Below, one piece after another: positions 44,443 to 54,927 of a stretch of DNA of 64,000 bases. Made by a program: the position numbers and the translations under genes. Source of the stretch: OLB11 sp044234005 (GTDB taxonomy: Bacteria > Bacteroidota > Bacteroidia > Chitinophagales > Chitinophagaceae); the NCBI GenBank assembly GCA_044234005.1, contig JBIIJE010000002.1, forward strand, positions 6,719-70,718, written 5' to 3'. Position 1 is the stretch's first letter, and each line of letters starts with the position of its first letter. Below the pieces are notes generated by a model that was not told the DNA's origin, ran no database searches, and saw only the letters and a program-made list of their open reading frames with translations.

Positions 44443-45276
44443 CTATTTTTTAAGTGTAAACAGACTTAGAAAACTTGACTTATTAGTACTTCGTTTGATA
44501 AACAACCAAATTAAACAAGAAACTAATAAGATAGGCCAAATTGGCAACAAGGCAACAATTACACTCATGAGATTTCTCCAACCAACTACCACTGCCTTTG
44601 AAATTTGAAGAAGTAGAGGTGTGCTAACTTTCTCGGAATTCGATAACATTCTTCTCTGTATCAATTCATCCGCTTTGAGATTAATTGCCAGCCAAAGATA
44701 TTCACTTTTGTAACCTAAATTACTTTGCAAAATTTGTTGATTAATTTGTTCTTTAACCTTTTCATGAGCATAGGCTTGCTTTTCTGATTTACTATTTGCA
44801 TTTATCTCTATTACAGTTACATTCTTTTCCATTTCCAGTTTGGCACTTTCATCCGTCACATCCTGTTCAGCGAGCTTAAGATTTTCGACATAGGCATTCG
44901 ACGTAAGTAAGGCATGCAGGAATTCGGGGCTCTTATCGCGCGGTAATTGAACCTTCAAATGTGCTTCTGGTCTGCAAATTTTTGTTTCCAATACTGAATC
45001 AACGCTAATTAAGGTTTTCGTTTGCGCCTCAATATTAGATTGAATATCATAAGAAATCACACGCCCATTTATTCGATGAATATATGAAGTAATGCTATCC
45101 AGACTAGGTGCTAGCAGATTCACGTGAATTTGCATATCACCTTCCATGATATTCTTTCTTTCTCCGCCTTGTGCATGTAAATTTAGATTACTTACAACTT
45201 CATGATTATTTGCTTGTTGGCAGGCTTGCGCGAATAAAACCACAATAGAAGCTAAGAGTAGATTTTTTGTTTTCAT
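44443..45276 (-). CDS. DUF4349 lipoprotein
   Basis: About 277 residues from the ATG at 45276, which starts a lipoprotein signal (MKTKNLLLASIVVLFAQAC); a longer in-frame start at 45312 adds 12 residues ahead of it. The body follows the DUF4349 pattern: a beta-alpha domain (MQIHVNLLAPSLDSITSYIHRINGRVISYD), a helical hairpin with coiled coil (EQDVTDESAKLEMEKNV), and a C-terminal membrane helix (about 240-262, VIVALLPIWPILLVSCLIWLFI). Function unknown; the family is found in envelope proteins. Confidence 0.8.
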   Translation of the reverse strand: MKTKNLLLASIVVLFAQACQQANNHEVVSNLNLHAQGGERKNIMEGDMQIHVNLLAPSLDSITSYIHRINGRVISYDIQSNIEAQTKTLISVDSVLETKICRPEAHLKVQLPRDKSPEFLHALLTSNAYVENLKLAEQDVTDESAKLEMEKNVTVIEINANSKSEKQAYAHEKVKEQINQQILQSNLGYKSEYLWLAINLKADELIQRRMLSNSEKVSTPLLLQISKAVVVGWRNLMSVIVALLPIWPILLVSCLIWLFIKRSTNKSSFLSLFTLKK

Positions 45277-45388
45277 AAGAATTATTTTAATTATTAATTC
45301 TCCGAAAGTCAAAAATGTAACCTCTGTAAACTGTTAAACATTTCGCAAGACATCATAAAGTCGCGACCAATTTATTTAAACAACACTT

Positions 45389-46768
45389 CTAAAGCCCATG
45401 TTCACTTACCAAATATACCATTGCACTCATGGCAATGGCGCCTAGGCAAAGCTCTCTGCGATGGACATTTTCAAAAACATCATTGGCACTATGATGATAA
45501 TCGAAATAACGTTGTGAATTAGGGGTCAATTCCATGATTGGCGTCTTAAATTTTCTATACATTGGACCAACATCTGCACCTCCTCCATCACCATCAAATT
45601 GATAAACCCCGTATGGCAAAAATAAATTAGACCATGTTTTTACTTTTTTTCTTTGTGCAGCCGTACAGTTCATTGAAAACCCCAATGGCACATCACCGCC
45701 TGCATCGCTCTCTATACAAAGAATATGCTTTTCCTTATTTTTTTCTGCTAGTTCTGCGTACTTATTAGCTCCGCGCAATCCATTTTCTTCATTCATATAC
45801 AATATGGCTCTAATGGTTCGTTTAGGTCGAATATTTAGTTCTTTAAAGACACGTAATACTTCCATGGCTTGCACTACTCCAGCTCCATCATCGTGCGCTC
45901 CTTCTCCAATATCCCACGAATCTAAATGTCCACCCACAGTAATAATTTCATTTGGCAACTCACTTCCTTTAATTTCACCAATCACATTGTAAGAAAGAAC
46001 ATCATCAAGCATTTCACAAGTAGTTCGTAAGTGCAATTGAACTTGGTTATCCTTTTGTAACAACTTCTCCAAATTATCAGCATCAACATTTGAAATTGCA
46101 ACTGCAGGTATGGCTGGATATTTTGTATCATATCTCATGGCACCCGTATGGGGCTTGTTATCGTAGGCGGAAGATACGGAACGAATCACCACCGCAATAG
46201 CACCTAATTTGGAGGCTTCGCTTGGAGCACCCCATCGATAATAAACACAAGGGCCATAACTTTCGAATGTGCTAACATTTGTTTGATTGAATCGATAATT
46301 AAAAAAAACAATCTTGCCTTTTACTTCAGCCTCAGTATACTTTTTAAAGTCATCAATCGAATTCACCATTAAAAGTTTAGCTGTTAATGCATCATCTCCA
46401 GTACCAACGGCGTTACCTAATGAGGATACCACAAGATTCGTTTTTATGCCTTTGCTGTTTATTATAAATGCCTCTTCTTCTCCTCTTACCCAATGCGGAA
46501 CCATTACTTCTTGCAACCATACCTTATCACAATTCATTTTTTCCATTACTTGTTTCCCCCAAGCTACAGCTTTTTCAGCTTGTGGCGAACCGCTCAACCG
46601 ATGACCAATATTTTTACACAAATCCCTCAAATCAGTATAGCAACTATAATTAGATAAAATATGATTAGACATTCGTTTCAACGTGGTGCTGTCGCTTGGA
46701 AAATTTTGCGCTGAAACTGAAAACGATAATAGAAATGTAATTAGAATGGTGGCAATAAATTTGAACAT
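45389..46768 (-). CDS. M28 family metallopeptidase (carboxypeptidase Q-like)
   Basis: 459-residue secreted zinc peptidase with signal peptide (FIATILITFLLSFSVSAQ). A PA-like insertion (about 90-230) interrupts the catalytic domain. Zinc ligands are visible: His/Asp in GGHLDSWDIGEGAHDDGAG (about 281-299), Glu pair in YMNEENGLRG, Asp in ESDAGGD, and His in YFDYHHSANDVFENV. The pattern fits the glutamate carboxypeptidase/CPQ branch of M28. Full set of ligands, so probably active. It may supply dipeptides or amino acids; the dipeptide epimerase lies just upstream on the same strand. Confidence 0.92.
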   Translation of the reverse strand: MFKFIATILITFLLSFSVSAQNFPSDSTTLKRMSNHILSNYSCYTDLRDLCKNIGHRLSGSPQAEKAVAWGKQVMEKMNCDKVWLQEVMVPHWVRGEEEAFIINSKGIKTNLVVSSLGNAVGTGDDALTAKLLMVNSIDDFKKYTEAEVKGKIVFFNYRFNQTNVSTFESYGPCVYYRWGAPSEASKLGAIAVVIRSVSSAYDNKPHTGAMRYDTKYPAIPAVAISNVDADNLEKLLQKDNQVQLHLRTTCEMLDDVLSYNVIGEIKGSELPNEIITVGGHLDSWDIGEGAHDDGAGVVQAMEVLRVFKELNIRPKRTIRAILYMNEENGLRGANKYAELAEKNKEKHILCIESDAGGDVPLGFSMNCTAAQRKKVKTWSNLFLPYGVYQFDGDGGGADVGPMYRKFKTPIMELTPNSQRYFDYHHSANDVFENVHRRELCLGAIAMSAMVYLVSEHGL

Positions 46769-46832
46769 AGTCGCAATGTAAGATTTCTTCTGTTTTTAAA
46801 GCATTTTGAATAAAAGATTTTATGACTAATAG

Positions 46833-47828
46833 TTATACAAAACTTACTTTTCCCATATCATACTTCAAATTATTTAACTTTTCAATCTTTAATAATAAAG
46901 GCCCATCCATATCCACATAATCAAGTACTGGTAAGAATTGAGCGATAGCCAATGAGCCAGGTTCGGTTTCATTCATACATCCCATCATCACTTTTAAATT
47001 GAGTTGCTTCGCTTCTGCGACCATACGTGCAGCGGGTGTCATACCTCCGCATTTGGTGAGTTTAATATTAATACCGTCAAAAGAAATAGCACATTTTCTT
47101 ACATCCTGTTCACTTACACAGCTTTCATCAGCAATCAAAGGAAGCATATTTTGCTCCTTCACAATTTGCATGTCTTCCCAAGCATCTTTAGCAAGTGGCT
47201 GCTCCAATAATTCTACGCCTAATTCTGTCAGATGTGGCAACAAAAATATAGTCTCGTCAAGACTTAAAGAGGCATTTGCATCAATACGGAAAATCGAATT
47301 GGTGTGTAATCTTAATACTTTCAATGTCTCCAAATCTTCTCGGCTACTCATTTTAATTTTATAAATAGGCCAAGGATTTGCTTTCATTTTTTCTACCATC
47401 ATTTCTTGGGTGTCAATACCCAATGTGTAATCTGTTAATGGGTTAGTTTGAATATCAAATAATTGATTCGGGAAAAGCAATTCACCTACGGACTTGCCTT
47501 TTATTTTTGCATACAAATTCCAGTAGGCCATATCTAAAGCGCAAACTAAAAAAGGATTCTTAGGAAATAAATGATGACAAAAATGCCAAAACCTATCAGG
47601 TTCAGTAAATGAATATTGGCGCAATACCTCTATTTTACTTAGCAATTCATCAATCATACTTTCAACAGTAACATCATAGTAATGTATAGCGGGCGCTTCT
47701 CCAATGCCCAGCACTCCGTTAAACTCAATTGCAATAAGTAATGCTGGCTGATGTGTTTTGAGTCCATGCGCTGTGGTAAATGGATAAATAAATTCTGTGT
47801 TGAGTGATTTGTATTTTATAGAAAGCAT
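46833..47828 (-). CDS. Dipeptide epimerase (enolase superfamily)
   Basis: 331 residues from the ATG at 47828 (MLSIKYKSLNTEFIYPFTTA), where the family N-terminus begins; the frame stays open upstream to 48092 but that part overlaps feoB. Enolase-type capping domain then barrel with KxK acid/base pair (YKIKMSS), metal ligands in RIDANASL, LLEQPL and IADESC, and the second Lys in INIKLTKCGG. This matches L-Ala-D/L-Glu-type epimerases that recycle murein peptides. Divergent from feoB, with about 120 nt between starts. Confidence 0.88.
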   Translation of the reverse strand: MLSIKYKSLNTEFIYPFTTAHGLKTHQPALLIAIEFNGVLGIGEAPAIHYYDVTVESMIDELLSKIEVLRQYSFTEPDRFWHFCHHLFPKNPFLVCALDMAYWNLYAKIKGKSVGELLFPNQLFDIQTNPLTDYTLGIDTQEMMVEKMKANPWPIYKIKMSSREDLETLKVLRLHTNSIFRIDANASLSLDETIFLLPHLTELGVELLEQPLAKDAWEDMQIVKEQNMLPLIADESCVSEQDVRKCAISFDGINIKLTKCGGMTPAARMVAEAKQLNLKVMMGCMNETEPGSLAIAQFLPVLDYVDMDGPLLLKIEKLNNLKYDMGKVSFV

Positions 47829-47946
47829 AATTGATAAGAAATAAAAATTGAATATATCAAAGATTCCATTTTTAAATGCATGCTTTGTCGATTTAGTTGA
47901 GATAAGCTTACTTTTACGCCAAATTTTTTGGCAGATACAGCATTTC

Positions 47947-49995
47947 GTGAATAAGAGTTTAAACATAGCATTAGTAGGTAACCCAAATTGTGGTAAAAGC
48001 TCTTTGTTTAATGTTTTAACGGGTCTGAACCAAAGAGTTGGGAATTTTCCAGGAGTTACGGTCGATAAAAAGACAGGCCGATGCCAAATCAATAGTTCAC
48101 TTACAGTAAACGTGATTGATTTGCCAGGTACTTACAGCTTGTATCCCAAAAGCGCAGATGAATTAGTGACATTTGATGTTTTATTTGATGATGACGAAGC
48201 TGTAAAAATAGATTTAATTTTAGTGGTCGTAGATGCTTCAAACTTAAAGAGAAATTTATTGTTTTGTTCGCAAATAATGGATTTAAAAAAGCCCGTTATT
48301 GCCGTACTAACTATGATGGATATTGCGAGACAAAAAGGCATACAAGTAGATGAAGCAGGCTTATCACGCGAATTGGGTTGTCCAGTGGTGAGCACCAACC
48401 CGTTAAAAGGCAAAGGAATCCAGCATTTAAAAAAACAAGTAGAATTCATTTCCTCGCGGAATAACGAAAATGTCAATCGCGATTTTATAGACAATTACCA
48501 ATTGGCACCGCAAGCGATTGACTTGGTAAGATATCATTCGCCGAATATAAGTGATTATGCTGCCATTCACTTAGCTAATGTATATAATGATGTTCCATTT
48601 TTAAAACGTGAAGTAAAAGAAAAATTAGGGCGTGACTTACAAGATATACATTTTAATAAAACTAAAATTCAAGCAAGTGAAACCTTGCAGCGCTATGCAA
48701 AAATTAGAAAAATAATGCAGGCTTGTGTGGTAGAAAATGACCCGTTGAAAAGAGAAATGTTTAGCCGACAAGTAGATAGTATCTTACTACATCCCATCTT
48801 TGGCAATTTGTTTTTGTTGCTTATTCTATTTTTAATTTTCCAAAGTATTTTCTGGCTCGCTCAATTCCCTATGAATTGGATCGATAATGGGTTTCAAATA
48901 CTTACTTCATTCTTTAAATCAGTATTACCAAATAACACAATCACAGATTTGTTTATCAATGGAATCTTAGCAGGCATCAATGGCATTGTTGTATTTGTAC
49001 CTCAAATCATGTTATTATTTGGATTAATTAACATTTTAGAGGATAGTGGTTATATGTCTCGTATAAGCTTTCTAACCGACAGATTGATGCGTAGTGTAGG
49101 ATTGAATGGGAAATCAGTCATGCCACTTATCAGTGCAGTTGCCTGTGCTGTTCCTGCAATCATGGCAGCAAGAACCATTGAAAATAAGAAGGAAAGGCTC
49201 ATAACAATATTAATAACACCATTCATGAGTTGCAGTGCACGTTTGCCTGTCTATACAATTTTAATTTCACTTGTAATTCCGTATAAAACTTATGCTGGAT
49301 TTTTCAACTTACAAGGACTTGTTATGATGGGTTTATATCTTTTAGGTTTTTTCATGGCACTTATTTCATCCTGGATTTTTAATTTATTTATTCATGTAAA
49401 GGACAAAAGTATTTTCTTGATGGAATTACCAGTTTATCGGATGCCACGTTGGAAAAATATGTTACCGACTATGATCCAAAAAGCAAGAGTATTTGTTTTT
49501 GATGCAGGCAAAGTAATACTTATCATTTCAATTCTACTATGGGGATTATCTTGTTATGGACCTACTTCCGATCAGGGTAAATGGATAGAAAAAAGTACCC
49601 TAGAAAATTCTTTTGCGGGTATCGCAGGCAAGGCTATTGAACCCGCGATAAAGCCTATTGGTTTCGACTGGAAGATAGGCATAGCACTTATTACTTCGTT
49701 TGCGGCTCGCGAAGTTTTCGTGAGTACAATGTCCACTTTGTATAGCGTGGACGAATCCGACGACAAGACCTTGCGTGAAAAAATGAGTTCGGCAGTAAAC
49801 CAAGATGGAGAAAAAATTTACACCCTAAGGGCAGGGCTTTCACTACTACTATTTTATGCCTTTGCAATGCAGTGTATGAGCACGTTGGTAATTGTAAAAC
49901 GAGAAACAAGAAGTTGGAAATACCCTATTATTCAGTTTCTATTTATGGGAATTGTTGCTTACTTATCTTCTTGGCTGGTTTATAATATAATGTAA
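47947..49995 (+). CDS. feoB: Ferrous iron transporter FeoB
   Basis: 682 residues from the GTG at 47947 (VNKSLNIALVGNPNCGKSS); the frame is open upstream to 47848 but no family sequence is there. G-domain motifs: GNPNCGKS (11-18), VGNFPGVTVDKK, DLPGTYSL; then two Gate domains with about nine membrane helices, including PLISAVACAVPAIMAARTI and FAAREVFVSTM. It imports Fe2+ across the inner membrane. No feoA gene or FeoA domain is visible next to it, which is unusual for many bacteria. Confidence 0.95.
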   Translation: MNKSLNIALVGNPNCGKSSLFNVLTGLNQRVGNFPGVTVDKKTGRCQINSSLTVNVIDLPGTYSLYPKSADELVTFDVLFDDDEAVKIDLILVVVDASNLKRNLLFCSQIMDLKKPVIAVLTMMDIARQKGIQVDEAGLSRELGCPVVSTNPLKGKGIQHLKKQVEFISSRNNENVNRDFIDNYQLAPQAIDLVRYHSPNISDYAAIHLANVYNDVPFLKREVKEKLGRDLQDIHFNKTKIQASETLQRYAKIRKIMQACVVENDPLKREMFSRQVDSILLHPIFGNLFLLLILFLIFQSIFWLAQFPMNWIDNGFQILTSFFKSVLPNNTITDLFINGILAGINGIVVFVPQIMLLFGLINILEDSGYMSRISFLTDRLMRSVGLNGKSVMPLISAVACAVPAIMAARTIENKKERLITILITPFMSCSARLPVYTILISLVIPYKTYAGFFNLQGLVMMGLYLLGFFMALISSWIFNLFIHVKDKSIFLMELPVYRMPRWKNMLPTMIQKARVFVFDAGKVILIISILLWGLSCYGPTSDQGKWIEKSTLENSFAGIAGKAIEPAIKPIGFDWKIGIALITSFAAREVFVSTMSTLYSVDESDDKTLREKMSSAVNQDGEKIYTLRAGLSLLLFYAFAMQCMSTLVIVKRETRSWKYPIIQFLFMGIVAYLSSWLVYNIM

Positions 49996-49998
49996 CTT

Positions 49999-51132
49999 TT
50001 AGTCGTCCAACAAAAACAAATCACTAGCAATATCATCCGCAAACAATTTGCCTTGAAGCGTGAGTCTAATTTCATTGCCCACTTTATGTAACAAACCTAA
50101 TTTAACTTTCTTATCTATTGCCTCATACCACTTCGCGTCCAGACGATTGGGAAAATTTGCTTCCAAGTTTGAAATATTTAACCCATTATGCATGCGCAAT
50201 GAAACCATAATAGCTTCATTCAATTTATACTTCTGACTTAGTATTTCAATTTCGAACGGTATTATACCTTGCTGTAAACTTTTAATATAAATTGCGTTAT
50301 TAGAGATGTTCCATTGTCGCGATTCACCATTAAATGAATGCGCAGAAGGTCCAATACCTAGATATGGAATACCTCGCCAATAATTTGAATTGTGGATGGC
50401 TTGCGAACCTTTCTTTGCATAATTAGAAATTTCATATTGTTGAAAATCGTGTTTCCCCATTTGCTCCATTGTATATTCAAATTGCCTAGCACTCTGGCCT
50501 GCATCTATAGGCCTTTCTTTGGATGTACGAATAAAATTCTCAAGCGCTGTTTTCGGCTCAACCGTCATAGCGTAGCACGAAATATGGGTTACTGGCAAAT
50601 TGAATGCTTCCGATAAATTGGATTCCCACTTTTCATCGCTTAAAAGAGGGTAGCCAAATATCAAATCGATGCTCATGTTTGTGATACCCGCATGATAAGC
50701 TAACTGCACACACTCTTTTGCCTGCATTGCATTATGCGACCGATTCATATATAACAAATCCTCATCGAAAAAACTTTGAATACCGATACTTAAACGATTG
50801 ATGCCATTTTCCTTCCAAAACCACAATTTATCAATCGTGATATCATCCGGGTTTGCTTCGAGTGTGCATTCTAAATTTTCGATTGTATAAAAATGCTTTT
50901 TAATACTTTGCATAATCAAAGCAATATCCTCCGAGCTAAGTAAACTAGGCGTGCCACCACCGAAATAGATACTATCAATCCTTTCGTTATTTAAATATTG
51001 CTTACGTATTTCAATTTCTGATACTAAAGACTCTATTAATTCGTTTTTTGCTTGCAGATTCGTAGAAAAATGAAAATTACAATAATGGCAAGCCTTTTTA
51101 CAAAATGGAATATGAATATAAATACCTGCCAT
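49999..51132 (-). CDS. hemW: Radical SAM heme chaperone HemW
   Basis: 377-residue radical SAM protein. The cluster motif is C11-x3-C15-x2-C18 followed by x-Phe (IPFCKKACHYCNF), as in HemW rather than HemN, which has a fourth Cys. GGGTPSLLS (about 58-66) and the LEANPDD block follow, with the HemN-type C-terminal domain at about 300-377. HemW hands heme to membrane enzymes; it is not a coproporphyrinogen oxidase despite frequent annotation as such. Convergent with feoB, 3 nt apart. Confidence 0.92.
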   Translation of the reverse strand: MAGIYIHIPFCKKACHYCNFHFSTNLQAKNELIESLVSEIEIRKQYLNNERIDSIYFGGGTPSLLSSEDIALIMQSIKKHFYTIENLECTLEANPDDITIDKLWFWKENGINRLSIGIQSFFDEDLLYMNRSHNAMQAKECVQLAYHAGITNMSIDLIFGYPLLSDEKWESNLSEAFNLPVTHISCYAMTVEPKTALENFIRTSKERPIDAGQSARQFEYTMEQMGKHDFQQYEISNYAKKGSQAIHNSNYWRGIPYLGIGPSAHSFNGESRQWNISNNAIYIKSLQQGIIPFEIEILSQKYKLNEAIMVSLRMHNGLNISNLEANFPNRLDAKWYEAIDKKVKLGLLHKVGNEIRLTLQGKLFADDIASDLFLLDD

Positions 51133-51174
51133 AAGCTTATGAGGTAAAAGTAGTTTCTTTGTATTGAATTATTG

Positions 51175-52962
51175 ATGAAAAAAAGTATTCGATTTAGCTT
51201 ATTGATATTTATTTGTTTAACATGCTTAAGCTCGTTCGTATTTGCACAATCATTCTTATTGCAGTTACAAGGCGAAAATGAAGAGTTTCAGCGACAAAGT
51301 AAAATTTCGAGGTTTCATGATGATTTTAATTCTTGTCGAAAAGCACTTCAAATTAGCATCAAACAATTACATGAAGCTGGATATTTATGTGCGAGTATAG
51401 ACAGTTTGCGTTGGACTGACAGTAGCGCAACGGCGCAAATATTTGTTGGAAAAAAATTCGCATGGGCTAGTTTGAAAAATAATAACATTCCAACTTCTCT
51501 TTTACAGCAATTACATTTTCAAGAAAAAGAATATTTCGACAAGCCCATTCAAGCGAAAAAAATCACTGCATTATTTGAGCGTGTACTCAAACATTTTGAA
51601 GATAATGGGCATCCATTCGCGAGCATCAAATTAGAAAATGTAGAAATAGTCAATGATAAACTAAAAGGAGAAATCAAATTAGAAAAAGGGCAACAAATAA
51701 GGCTAGATACTATTTACATTAACGAAGATGCTAGAATAAATCGAAAATTTTTATTGGCTTATTTAGGTTTGAATGACGGCATGCTGTATAATGAAAGCAA
51801 GATAAGAAATATAAGTTTGCGTATAAAAGAACTTAATTTTTTACAAGAACTTTACCCTTGGCGTATTTCATTTACAGCAGCTAAATCAAATCTCAGCATT
51901 TACGTAAAAAATAAATCTGCCAATCGTGCGGATGTATTAATTGGTTTATTGCCTAACAATATTGAAAATCAAGGTAAATTTTTATTAACAGGCGATATAA
52001 AATTAGCTATCGTAAATGCATTAGGTCGTGGCGAAAAGTTTCAACTCAACTGGCAAAATTTGCAAGCCCAATCTCCGCGTTATAATATCGAAGCAAGCTA
52101 TCCCTACTTATTACATACACCATTTGGCTTGCAAGGCAAGTTTGATTTTTATAAAAAAGATACTAGCTTTCGATTGGTGAGTGGCGAAATGGGACTCTTA
52201 TATCAATTTAATGCGCATGATTACTTAAAAATTTTTTACGAACTAAGCAGCAATCGCCTTGGCACTATAAATACATCTAGTTTAATTGCTTACAAACGTT
52301 TACCCGACAATGCTGATGTCACCTATAGATCTTTCGGTGCTGAAATAAATTATAGTCGTCTTGATTACCGACTTAATCCTCGAAAAGGATATAGATTTTA
52401 CTTCAAATCAGGCATTGCGCTGCGCAATTTTATACGTAATACCACCATTGAACAAACCCTAGATCCAAGTCGCGGTGAGACCTTTAAATATTTATATGAT
52501 AGCATTCAACTCAAATCGAATCGTTATAATATCCTGTGTGAACTCAACTATTTCTTTAACATAAAACAGAGGCTCATTTTCGCAAGCTTATATCATGGTG
52601 GAATTACTTTTTCAAACGACAACTTATATAGAAATGAATTATTCCAAATAGGTGGCTATCGATTAATGCGTGGCTTTGATGAAGGTAGTCTTTTTGTGAA
52701 TCAATATCATGTGTTTACTTTTGAACCTAGGTTCTTGATTGGCATCAACTCTTATTTTTTTACTTTTGGCGATCTTGGCTTTATCCAATCAAAGTTTGCA
52801 CAACAATTTCAAGACGACATGCTTTATAGCTTAGGTGGTGGAATGACCTTTGAAACGCGTGCCGGTTTATTTAATATCAATTATGCATTAGGTGGTAGGC
52901 AAAATCAAGGCATCCAATTTCGCAATTCTAAAATTCACTTTGGATACATCAGTGTATTTTAA
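51175..52962 (+). CDS. BamA/TamA-type (Omp85) outer-membrane protein
   Basis: 595-residue outer-membrane protein from the ATG at 51175; signal peptide (FSLLIFICLTCLSSFVFAQ). A periplasmic region with POTRA-like segments (about 105-255, FEDNGHPFASIKLENVEI, NGHPF typical of POTRA) precedes an Omp85 barrel. The barrel holds the conserved IGGYRLMRGFDEG (about 496-508, the VRGY/F-type loop) and ends in a terminal Phe. It is shorter than BamA, suggesting a specialised Omp85 such as a TamA- or two-partner-like member; the client is unknown. The T9SS cargo gene follows after 34 nt. Confidence 0.85.
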   Translation: MKKSIRFSLLIFICLTCLSSFVFAQSFLLQLQGENEEFQRQSKISRFHDDFNSCRKALQISIKQLHEAGYLCASIDSLRWTDSSATAQIFVGKKFAWASLKNNNIPTSLLQQLHFQEKEYFDKPIQAKKITALFERVLKHFEDNGHPFASIKLENVEIVNDKLKGEIKLEKGQQIRLDTIYINEDARINRKFLLAYLGLNDGMLYNESKIRNISLRIKELNFLQELYPWRISFTAAKSNLSIYVKNKSANRADVLIGLLPNNIENQGKFLLTGDIKLAIVNALGRGEKFQLNWQNLQAQSPRYNIEASYPYLLHTPFGLQGKFDFYKKDTSFRLVSGEMGLLYQFNAHDYLKIFYELSSNRLGTINTSSLIAYKRLPDNADVTYRSFGAEINYSRLDYRLNPRKGYRFYFKSGIALRNFIRNTTIEQTLDPSRGETFKYLYDSIQLKSNRYNILCELNYFFNIKQRLIFASLYHGGITFSNDNLYRNELFQIGGYRLMRGFDEGSLFVNQYHVFTFEPRFLIGINSYFFTFGDLGFIQSKFAQQFQDDMLYSLGGGMTFETRAGLFNINYALGGRQNQGIQFRNSKIHFGYISVF

Positions 52963-52996
52963 AGACAAAATAAGTTAACTTCGTAAAAAAAATATT

Positions 52997-54910
52997 ATGA
53001 AGCGCAGTTTACTTAGCGTTTTGTGCTGTTTGAGCATCCCATTTTTGCAAGCACAATCATTTCAATCAAAAAAATCTGGCCAAGTAAGTAATTTACAAAA
53101 AGTAGGTATAGGTAGTTCAACGGATAGCAAACTTTTTCAAAAAACGAATTGGCAATTTAGTATACAAAGTATTTTTGACGAAGAAGAAAATTATCCTGGC
53201 AATGCGAAAGCACTTAAAGCCAAAAAAAATGCAGAAAAAAGAAATCAACACTTTGCAAATCTTAGTACACAGGCACAAAATAAAACTTTAGGCGCGAGCC
53301 CTAGTGTAGGTCAAGCATTTAAAGGTAATGAACTACGAACTTGGACACCTGCTGATAATTCAATAGCTATTTCAAATGGAGGTATTATTATTAGTACCAC
53401 AAATTATAGCTTTAATGTGTATGACACCTTAGGTACTGCAATTACCCAAAATGTTACTTGGCAAACTTTTATGGATGATACTACTCTGAAATCTATGATT
53501 TTTGACCCCCGTGTAATATATGATAAGTTGCATGATAGATTTATACTTGTGGTTTTACATGGCACGTCTCCTAGCACAAGCAGGCTACTTACATGCTTTT
53601 CTAAATCAAATAACCCAATTGATGGATGGAGAATTTATAAATTATCTGGCAATCCATTTAACAATACGGCTTGGACAGATTTTCCAACAATTGGCATCAA
53701 TGATGATGAACTCTTTATTAACGGAAATCAATTCGGACCAGCTTCGCAAAATTTCTCCTGGAAAGGAAGTTATATTTATCAAATAGGTTTAGCTGAAGGA
53801 TATCAAGGTGACAGTTTAGAATTTGTAACTTGGAATCAAATTGCAGCACCAGATGGAGCTGAACCTATTACGATGTATCCTGCGTCGGATGGTTTCGGTA
53901 ATAGTATAAAAGAAAAAATGCATTTTGTTCATCTACCTTATGATACGAGTAGCCATGTCTATGTCTATCGAATTGATGGAAAATTAGACAACGCAAACAA
54001 AACACTTACTGCGTCACAGTATGCGATCCCATATTACGAAATTTGTGCTGATGGATATGAAAGAGTCGCACCTAGTGGCGGAATAGATTCTATTAGCACA
54101 GGTGGCTCGTGGACACAAAATGCATTTATTGTAAAAAATACAATTCATTTTACACATGCTGCCGAAATCAATGGTTGGTGTGGTGTTCACTATGGCCGTA
54201 TCAATCTGGATTCTAATAAAGCCACAGTTATCCAAAGTGGCATTGTAGGAAGCGATTTGGCTTACCCAGTGGCAGCTGCATTTGGCTATGACTCGACCGA
54301 TCAAACAGCACTTCTTGCTTATGTCAGAAGCGATTCAACCATCTATCCAGAAGTTGGCATCTTTATGGTTGATTCCGCAATGAATACAACCCCACTTCAG
54401 TTGATTCGAGTTGGCGATACGACAGTAAATGTGCTATTTACTCCAAATTATGCTGCACAACCTGAACGATGGGGCGACTATTCTGGTATCAGCCGTAAGA
54501 TGAATGCATCAAAACCAGAAGCTTGGCTTGCTGCTTCATACGGTGCAAACAACACACGCAAAGCATGTTATAATACTTGGATCGCACAAGTCATTACCAA
54601 CGAACCAGCACCTGTTTCTGAGCCAGTGTCTAATGAGAACTTCAACACAAAAAGTATTACAAAAATTTACCCTAACCCTGCATCAGACTTATTTACACTA
54701 GAATTTAAAAATGAAAAAATAGGTAAGGTTCGTATTGATATTAAAGACATGAACGGCAGAAGTGTAAAATTACTTTTTGAAGATGTACTTCGTGAAAGTC
54801 AGAACAAAATTTCCTTTAATCAACTGATGCTTGCAAATGGAGTATATATATTACAAATTCAGCGAGATGGCAAACTAATTTCGAATCAAAAAATTTCTAT
54901 TCAACACTAA
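52997..54910 (+). CDS. Large secreted protein with T9SS type A sorting domain
   Basis: 637-residue exported protein: signal peptide (SLLSVLCCLSIPFLQAQ), a charged prosegment (about 20-95), a large beta-rich domain with repeated FDPRVIYDKLHDRFILV and WTDFPTIGINDDE blocks (about 110-545) resembling a beta-propeller. A C-terminal sorting domain follows (about 558-637; KIYPNPASDLFTLEF, NGVYILQI). Cargo of the PorU/PorV system. No enzymatic motif recognised. It lies between the Omp85 gene and the helicase on the plus strand. Confidence 0.86.
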   Translation: MKRSLLSVLCCLSIPFLQAQSFQSKKSGQVSNLQKVGIGSSTDSKLFQKTNWQFSIQSIFDEEENYPGNAKALKAKKNAEKRNQHFANLSTQAQNKTLGASPSVGQAFKGNELRTWTPADNSIAISNGGIIISTTNYSFNVYDTLGTAITQNVTWQTFMDDTTLKSMIFDPRVIYDKLHDRFILVVLHGTSPSTSRLLTCFSKSNNPIDGWRIYKLSGNPFNNTAWTDFPTIGINDDELFINGNQFGPASQNFSWKGSYIYQIGLAEGYQGDSLEFVTWNQIAAPDGAEPITMYPASDGFGNSIKEKMHFVHLPYDTSSHVYVYRIDGKLDNANKTLTASQYAIPYYEICADGYERVAPSGGIDSISTGGSWTQNAFIVKNTIHFTHAAEINGWCGVHYGRINLDSNKATVIQSGIVGSDLAYPVAAAFGYDSTDQTALLAYVRSDSTIYPEVGIFMVDSAMNTTPLQLIRVGDTTVNVLFTPNYAAQPERWGDYSGISRKMNASKPEAWLAASYGANNTRKACYNTWIAQVITNEPAPVSEPVSNENFNTKSITKIYPNPASDLFTLEFKNEKIGKVRIDIKDMNGRSVKLLFEDVLRESQNKISFNQLMLANGVYILQIQRDGKLISNQKISIQH

Positions 54911-54927
54911 AATCATTACCCAATATT

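Noticed and set aside
47829..48092. N-terminal extension of the dipeptide epimerase to 48092
   Set aside because: The extra residues overlap feoB in antisense and do not resemble the enolase capping domain, which begins at the ATG at 47828.
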